Assembly (NCBI RefSeq): GCF_024171865.1
Contig: NZ_JAMTCN010000006.1
Location: 147,727 to 211,726 of the forward strand
DNA from: Prauserella aidingensis
GTDB taxonomy: Bacteria > Actinomycetota > Actinomycetes > Mycobacteriales > Pseudonocardiaceae
Direction: 5' to 3'
Length of the DNA: 64,000 nt
Shown: positions 59,449 to 64,000 of the stretch, in pieces
Numbering within the stretch: position 1 is the first letter of the stretch
Layout: every line of letters starts with the position of its first letter
Program-made: the position numbers and the translations under genes
Notes under the pieces: generated by a model
Told to the model about the DNA's origin: nothing
Seen by the model: only the letters and a program-made list of their open reading frames with translations
Database searches by the model: none

Positions 59449-60054
59449 TCAGTCGTCCTGATAGGCGGGCGGCAGTTGGCCGAGTGGCGCGGTGCGTTCG
59501 AGATCGGCCGGGCGCAGGCGAAACACCTGCAGGGGCGTCCCGAAGTACTTGTCGGTCTCCCCGACCCATTGCATGCCGTTGCGGCGCACGCTCGCGGCGG
59601 CTCGCGTGTTGTCGGGCCGCACGACCGCGTACAGCTCGTCCACGTCATGGGAGAACGCCCAGTTCGCGAGCTCGTAGCCCGCCTCGCCCGCGTAACCGCG
59701 TCCCCAGAAATCGGGATGCAGCTGCCAGCCGATTTCGAGGTCGTCGTTGCCCGGCGGGAGCGGCAGGATCGACGCGCCGCCGATGACGCGGCCGTCGCTG
59801 CGCCGTTCGACGGCCCAGTGCCCGGCGGCCACGTCGAGGCAGGCGGTCTCGGCGATCCACTGCTGCAGCAGCCGCCGCATGGCCGCTCGATCCGGCACTC
59901 TGGCCATGGCCGGGCTGAGCCAACGGGTGACCGACGCGTGCTGATAGATCGCCAGCGCGTCGGGCGCGTCCGCGACGTGCCAGCCGCGCAACACCAGTCT
60001 GGGGGTGATCAGGGCGGGCCGCGGCGGCCCGGTGTTCCGATCGCTCGCCGTCAT
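59449..60054 (-). CDS. GNAT-family N-acetyltransferase (RimJ/RimL type)
   Basis: A 201-aa GNAT protein (TPRLVLRGWHVADAPDALAI at the N-terminus, acetyl-CoA site GRGYAGEAGYELANWAF, then VRPDNTRAAASVRRNGM). ATG 60054 has GAGGAG six bases upstream. It lies 65 bp after the DUF5994 gene and may share its transcript. The acceptor is unknown. Confidence 0.88.
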   Translation of the reverse strand: MTASDRNTGPPRPALITPRLVLRGWHVADAPDALAIYQHASVTRWLSPAMARVPDRAAMRRLLQQWIAETACLDVAAGHWAVERRSDGRVIGGASILPLPPGNDDLEIGWQLHPDFWGRGYAGEAGYELANWAFSHDVDELYAVVRPDNTRAAASVRRNGMQWVGETDKYFGTPLQVFRLRPADLERTAPLGQLPPAYQDD

Positions 60055-60119
60055 ACGGAACTCCTCGCCGACCACGGCGGCCGGGCCCGCGCCCGGTCGC
60101 CGGAGTGCGCTCGCGGTGT

Positions 60120-60641
60120 TCATCGGACCATCCCGCCGTCCAGCTCCCAGCGCTGCGTCGACGCCGCCATGTCTGCCGTGTCGACGAACCCGAGCAGCCT
60201 GTCGACGCCGTCCGTGTTGCCGCCCTGCGACGCCGCGGTCAGCGATGCGCGCGCCGATGCCGGAACGGCCTCGGGCGGCACCACGAGCAGCGTCAACCGG
60301 CCGCGCCCCTGGCCACCGATGACGGTCACGGTCTCCGGTGGCTGGGAGTTGAATCCTTCGACCCGGATCCGCACGCCGTCGATGACCACCTTGCGCGCGA
60401 CGGGCTCCCACGCCGCGAGGTTGTATGTCACTCGCTCCCACGGGCCCCACGGTGTTCCCAGGGCCTCGAGCAGCTCCGGCAGTTCCGCGGCGAGGTCGCG
60501 GGAGCAGGGCCACCACGCGCCGTCGACGTGTCCCGTGGCGCGCTGTTCGGACTTGACCCGCAGCCGAGCATGGCGCTGTGGTGCGGAAGGGGCGAGAGAG
60601 GTCTGTGTGTCGATGGTGGGTGTGCGCGGGATCGACGTCAT
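60120..60641 (-). CDS. DUF5994 family protein
   Basis: A 173-aa protein with the family pattern HVDGAWWPCSRDLAAELPEL and RVTYNLAAWEP, followed by LTLLVVPPEAVPASARASLT. No catalytic motif or membrane segment is seen. The family is widespread in actinobacteria, often as neighbouring paralogues, and has no known function. Confidence 0.8.
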   Translation of the reverse strand: MTSIPRTPTIDTQTSLAPSAPQRHARLRVKSEQRATGHVDGAWWPCSRDLAAELPELLEALGTPWGPWERVTYNLAAWEPVARKVVIDGVRIRVEGFNSQPPETVTVIGGQGRGRLTLLVVPPEAVPASARASLTAASQGGNTDGVDRLLGFVDTADMAASTQRWELDGGMVR

Positions 60642-60985
60642 GTCGATTCTCCGTCCCGGCCGCGATGCGGCCGACGTGGTGTTTCGTCGTCGGAGACGCG
60701 AGCTTGGCCGCTCACGCGCGAAGTGCCGTCGACACTTCCCAGTTTACGCGCTCGCGGCGGTTTCCCGGTGCGCCCGCTTTCCTTGGCGTATGACGTAATG
60801 TCGGGATGACCGGGTAGCCACGAGACCGCGACGCCGCGGCCCGGGTCTGGCACGGCCGGTGCCGCGTGCGCCCGAGCGTACGATCACGGCGCCGCCGACC
60901 ACGACAACGCCGTGCGGCCACAGCAACAAGGCCGTGCGACCACACCAGCGCGACCACAACGGAGTCCCGGAGGATCGAGGCTCGT

Positions 60986-61411
60986 ATGGACACCGACATG
61001 GACGTCGACAGCACCCCTGCACTACAACGCGCTCTGGACGGCTACGTCCGTGCGGTCGCCGCCGAACTGGACGTCCCGGACGAGGGCATGAGCTTCGAGA
61101 TCAGCGACACCGCCACCGCGTATCTCGGCCTGTCCACGCGCAGGCCGACGTGGCCGGGCCGCGATCTGATGCTGATCTGGGACGAACGCGCCGGGTGGGC
61201 GGTCGCGGTCGAGACGAACCCCGCCGAACGCCCGGTCGTGCTCGCACGGCTGAGCGACGAACCGGTGCCGTCGCCACGCACGGTCGCCCGCTGGGTCAGG
61301 GGAATCCTGGCAGGCCCCTCACTGCCTGTTGAACCCCGGCAGGCGAGAAGGGCGAAGGCCGTCGACCGACATGCCCTCGCCCTTCAGCTCTCCGCCTATG
61401 TGCCGGACTGA
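60986..61411 (+). CDS. DUF6292 family protein
   Basis: A 141-aa protein (YVRAVAAELDVPDEGMSFEI, AGWAVAVETNPAERPVVLAR, PRTVARWVRGIL). Function unknown; the family occurs in Pseudonocardiales. ATG 60986 follows a weak GAGG. The 344 bp before it (60642-60985) form the divergent upstream region shared with the DUF5994 gene; I see no other gene there. Its stop is 14 bp from the stop of the convergent desaturase. Confidence 0.75.
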   Translation: MDTDMDVDSTPALQRALDGYVRAVAAELDVPDEGMSFEISDTATAYLGLSTRRPTWPGRDLMLIWDERAGWAVAVETNPAERPVVLARLSDEPVPSPRTVARWVRGILAGPSLPVEPRQARRAKAVDRHALALQLSAYVPD

Positions 61412-61424
61412 GAACCCGCCGCCG

Positions 61425-62462
61425 CTATGCGGCCGCGCGGGCCCGGTCGGCCGCACGCAACGGGGCACCCATCTCGTGCAGGTGCTCCAGTACGTGCCGG
61501 TACGACCGGATCAACCCGGTCTGGCTGTACGGAATGCCGTGGTCGTCGCAGAAACGGCGCACGATGGGCTGGGCACGCCGCAGGTGCGGGCGCGGCATAT
61601 TCGGGAACAGATGGTGCTCGATCTGGTAGTTCAGCCCGCCGAGCAGGAAGTCCGTGAACCAGCCGCCCCGCACGTTCCGTGACGTGAGCACCTGCTTGCG
61701 CAGGAAGTCCACCGACTGGCCGCTCATCGTCGGCATTCCCTTGTGGTTGGGGGCGAACGAGCATCCCATGTAGATGCCCCACAGCATCTGGTGCACCGCG
61801 ATGAACAGCACCGCGATTCCCGGCGACAACACGACGAACACGGCTGTCAGATATCCCGCCAGGTGCGCGGTGAGCAGGACGCCTTCGACCTTGCGGCCCT
61901 TCGTCTTGCCCTGCCACACCGCCTTCATCCCGTTGAAGTGCAGGTTCAGCCCTTCCAGGCACAGCAGCGGGAAGAACAGCCACGCCTGGTGCTTGGCCAT
62001 CCAGCGCAGGAATCCCTGTTTGAGCCGGGCCTGTTTGCTGGTGAACGCCAACGCGGAGATGTCGAGGTCCGGGTCGTGGTCCTCGTGGTTGGGGTTCGCG
62101 TGGTGACGATTGTGCCCGCTGACCCACCAGCGGTAACTCATCCCGACGAGTCCCCCGTGCACAGTGCCGATGACGTCGTTCGGCTTGCGGGTGCGGAAGA
62201 TCTGCTTGTGCCCCGCGTCGTGGCCGATGAACGCCAGTTGGGCGAACACGACGCCCAACACGGCGGCGATGCCCAGCTGCCACCAGCTGTCGCCGAGGAA
62301 CGCGAACGCCACCCAGGCACCGGCGAACACCAGCAGGTTGGCGGAGATCCGGAGTGCGTAGTAACCGTACCGACGGCGGAGCAGCCCCGCCTCCCGCACC
62401 TCGTGGAGCAGAGCCGCGTACTCTCCGCCGGTCTTCGCGGGAGCTTCGGCGAAATCGGTCAT
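61425..62462 (-). CDS. Membrane fatty-acid desaturase (front-end type boxes)
   Basis: A 345-aa di-iron desaturase with boxes HDAGH near residue 85, HNRHH near 120 and QIEHH near 283. The QxxHH third box is the hallmark of delta-5/delta-6 and related acyl-lipid desaturases, but there is no fused cytochrome b5 domain. Three hydrophobic regions are seen. Its ATG overlaps the stop of a 59-aa ORF (ATGA), and no strong ribosome site precedes it, so translation is probably coupled. Confidence 0.9.
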   Translation of the reverse strand: MTDFAEAPAKTGGEYAALLHEVREAGLLRRRYGYYALRISANLLVFAGAWVAFAFLGDSWWQLGIAAVLGVVFAQLAFIGHDAGHKQIFRTRKPNDVIGTVHGGLVGMSYRWWVSGHNRHHANPNHEDHDPDLDISALAFTSKQARLKQGFLRWMAKHQAWLFFPLLCLEGLNLHFNGMKAVWQGKTKGRKVEGVLLTAHLAGYLTAVFVVLSPGIAVLFIAVHQMLWGIYMGCSFAPNHKGMPTMSGQSVDFLRKQVLTSRNVRGGWFTDFLLGGLNYQIEHHLFPNMPRPHLRRAQPIVRRFCDDHGIPYSQTGLIRSYRHVLEHLHEMGAPLRAADRARAAA

Positions 62463-62638
62463 CGGAGCAGCTCACTTCCGAACGCCGCGGGCGCGGAGGA
62501 GAACGAGATGCGGCGCGCGCGGTCGGCCGCCGCGGCCGTCACCGGCACGGCCGTCGGAGGCTGGGTCGGCACGTGGCTGAACACCACGGGTGCGACGTCG
62601 GTACCGGATGCACGTGAGTGAACGTGAGCGGTGGACAT
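62459..62638 (-). CDS. 59-aa ORF translationally coupled to the desaturase
   Basis: ATG 62638 has a perfect AAGGAG six bases upstream. The peptide begins MSTAHVHSRASGTDVAPVVF, has a Pro/Val/Ala-rich centre and a basic patch (ADRARRISF), and ends SELLR. Its TGA overlaps the desaturase ATG. No family is recognised. The desaturase itself lacks a good ribosome site, so this ORF is the likely entry point for ribosomes. Confidence 0.65.
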   Translation of the reverse strand: MSTAHVHSRASGTDVAPVVFSHVPTQPPTAVPVTAAAADRARRISFSSAPAAFGSELLR

Positions 62639-63372
62639 GGGGAACTCCTTGACGGCGACGGGTCTGGCGTCGCCGGTTCTGAGACGTGTACGCGAAGGCG
62701 TACGTCGATGAGCGAACTCGACTCGTCGCTTCGGAGCGGTCTCCGTTCGGAAGCGGTGTCCGTGTGGAAGCGAGGTCCGTTCGAATAAGTAGGTTCAGGG
62801 CAGGTCGCGTATCTCTGCGTCAATCACAGCGTGTCAATCACAGCGTTTGTTCGAAACAGCGTCGGTTGACCGGTGTCGTTCACACGGTCGACGTTGATCA
62901 CAGCCGCCGGCTGTGCACGGAGGGCCCGCCACTTCCCGAGCCTACACGTCTCCGTCGCGACTGAATAGGCATGACCCGATGCCCAGCAGCCGCCGGGGGC
63001 ACGGTGACGGGTTCACTGCCTTTACCCGCAGGAGCGACCGGCCCGGCCATGAGGCGACTCCCCCCGCGGTCGCTGATCAGGCGGTGCCACTGTCCCTGCG
63101 CAGTTGACTGCCGAACATCTCGCGATAACGACCAGGCCGGCAGCCCGACATGATCCCCGCGGATTCAAGACTCCGACGTCCCAGCCCACTCGGTGTCCAG
63201 TGAAGCCACGCGTTGCGCCGTCGGCACGCACGGCAGCGCGCTAGAGGGAACCACGCCGCCCAGAAGCAACCATGTGATCCTTCAAGTCCGCCTGCACTGA
63301 GACGCGACCATCACGGGACCGGATTCCCCGTCCACCTGAAGAGAACCAACCAGTCACGGTGCCAACAGGAGA
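62639..63372. other. Gene-poor stretch of about 730 bp
   Basis: I find no convincing gene. It contains the likely desaturase promoter and two direct copies of GTCAATCACAGCGT (62819-62832 and 62833-62846). Several short open frames on both strands lack ribosome sites and family resemblance. Confidence 0.6.
62809..62837 (-). promoter_or_regulatory. Possible promoter of the coupled ORF and desaturase
   Basis: TTGACA (62832-62837) and AGATAC (62809-62814) with a 17-bp spacer on the minus strand; the TTGACA lies in a 14-bp direct repeat, so a second TTGAC occurs 14 bp further on. Confidence 0.35.
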
Positions 63373-63603
63373 TTAGCGAGGTTTTTTCGACTCTTGAGTT
63401 TCCTCAATACGTAGTGCCACCCCCAGAGCGAAAAAACTGGGAGCCCACTCGCCGACAAATATCCCCCAACGGTCCGCGCGCGCGGTAGAATTTTCCGCAT
63501 TCAGCGATGCAACCCAGCTGACCACACTTAATCCGATCGAGGCCATGCCTGCGGCGAACATGTGACCCGAATTGATCCCCTGCTGACGCATCATTGTCAG
63601 CAT
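63373..63603 (-). CDS. Small two-segment membrane protein next to an IS
   Basis: A 76-aa protein with two hydrophobic segments (MFAAGMASIGLSVVSWVASL and WGIFVGEWAPSFFALGVALR) and a charged C-terminus. ATG 63603 has GGAGGGTG seven bases upstream and is better than an ATG eight codons earlier. GC is lower than the chromosome average here, similar to the island at 46 kb. No family recognised. Confidence 0.6.
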   Translation of the reverse strand: MLTMMRQQGINSGHMFAAGMASIGLSVVSWVASLNAENSTARADRWGIFVGEWAPSFFALGVALRIEETQESKKPR

Positions 63604-63643
63604 TTTCACCCTCCAATACCGTTCCACTTGTTGACGCTAGCGG

Positions 63644-63666
63644 CTCACTGAGTTGATCTCAGCGAG
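63644..63666. other. Hairpin at the presumed IS end
   Basis: CTCACTGAG TTGAT CTCAGCGAG, eight of nine pairs, directly beside the transposase stop. It may be the terminator of the transposase or part of the element's terminal repeat; the other end is outside the window. Confidence 0.45.
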
Positions 63667-63668
63667 TT

Positions 63669-64000
63669 TCAGGTCGGCCGGTGTTCGAGGTGAGTGAGGG
63701 CGAGTGCGGCTTGGATGATGCTGCCGATCTTGCTGGGGCTGGCGGTGATCCGTTGTAAGGTGCGCCAGCGGCCGGTGAGCAGGGCGAATCCGCGTTCGCC
63801 GAGGCAGCGCAGCCTGCGTAGCAGGGCGTTGTAGGTGCGGTTGTCGGCATCGAGGACTTGGTTGCCGGGTGGGTGTTTGATCGGGGTGTGCACTCCGATT
63901 CCGGTGCCTTCGTAGCCGCCGTCGGCCAGGGTCGGCAGCCCCTGTGAGGCGGCGGCGTACAGCGCGCCCAGCGCATGTTCGCGGGCGGCGGTGAGGTCGT
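63669..64000 (-). mobile_element. IS5-type transposase, C-terminal part, leaves the window
   Basis: The minus-strand frame runs open to the window edge and ends at 63669. It contains LPTLADGGYEGTG (catalytic Asp region), a basic segment HTPIKHPPGNQVLDADNRTY and RRLRCLGERGFALLTGRW (catalytic Glu in GERGF), the DDE pattern of IS5-group transposases. About 110 C-terminal residues are present; the N-terminal part lies beyond 64000. Confidence 0.85.

Noticed and set aside
62539..62823. A 94-codon minus-strand frame upstream of the desaturase
   Set aside because: Different frame from the 59-aa ORF, no ribosome site, Pro/Ser/Arg composition of a shadow frame, and it covers the likely promoter.

Overview
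This window comes from the chromosome of a high-GC actinobacterium. Codon use is strongly GC-biased, GTG starts are common, and the order mfd / tetR / glmU-prs / rplY-pth / acyl-AMP ligase / ispE / ksgA / rpfB / tatD / metG / rsmI / pmt is a rearranged version of the Mycobacterium tuberculosis Rv1002c-Rv1020 segment. Together with a 13E12-type HNH remnant, DUF5994 and DUF6292 proteins and the absence of lpqT between prs and rplY, this suggests Pseudonocardiales (Saccharomonospora, Prauserella or Amycolatopsis-like). The genus is inference.

Region 1 (1-25 kb) is core housekeeping: Mfd, a desaturase-TetR operon with a palindrome in its promoter, tRNA-Gln, a soluble diguanylate cyclase, glmU-prs, rplY-pth, a small DivIVA-type protein, a fatty-acyl-AMP ligase, an ABC-F protein, ispE, an orphan MetN-like ATPase behind a 30-codon cysteine-containing leader peptide, ksgA, rpfB, tatD and metG.

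Region 2 (24.7-45.6 kb) is more lineage-specific. It holds a PadR / DrrAB export locus with a clear operator, a catalytically altered GH25-like protein, a HigA remnant without a start codon, a DUF4185 protein, a secreted amidase, PabB, RsmI, the protein O-mannosyltransferase Pmt, YhhN, a kinase with membrane segments at its N-terminus, propionyl-CoA synthetase, a GDSL hydrolase, and trpS translationally coupled to two tandem receptor-like Ser/Thr kinases whose outer domains are built from four copies of a four-cysteine module.

Region 3 (45.6-47.9 kb) is a lower-GC island with two small genes and a decayed 13E12/HNH gene. It is marked by three arrays of a 21-bp tandem repeat; a fourth array lies at 17.5 kb. 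This repeat family, whose period is two helical turns, is the least explained structure in the window.

Region 4 (47.9-57.5 kb) is a complete phenylacetate catabolic cluster, paaZABCDE and paaH on the minus strand and paaI-paaK-paaR on the plus strand, with two matching TetR-type operators that define a PaaR regulon. Region 5 (57.5-64 kb) holds a frameshifted MFS transporter, an F420-type nitroreductase-fold protein, a GNAT acetyltransferase, DUF5994 and DUF6292 proteins, a front-end-type desaturase coupled to a 59-aa upstream ORF, about 0.7 kb without genes, a small membrane protein and the 3' end of an IS5-type transposase that leaves the window.
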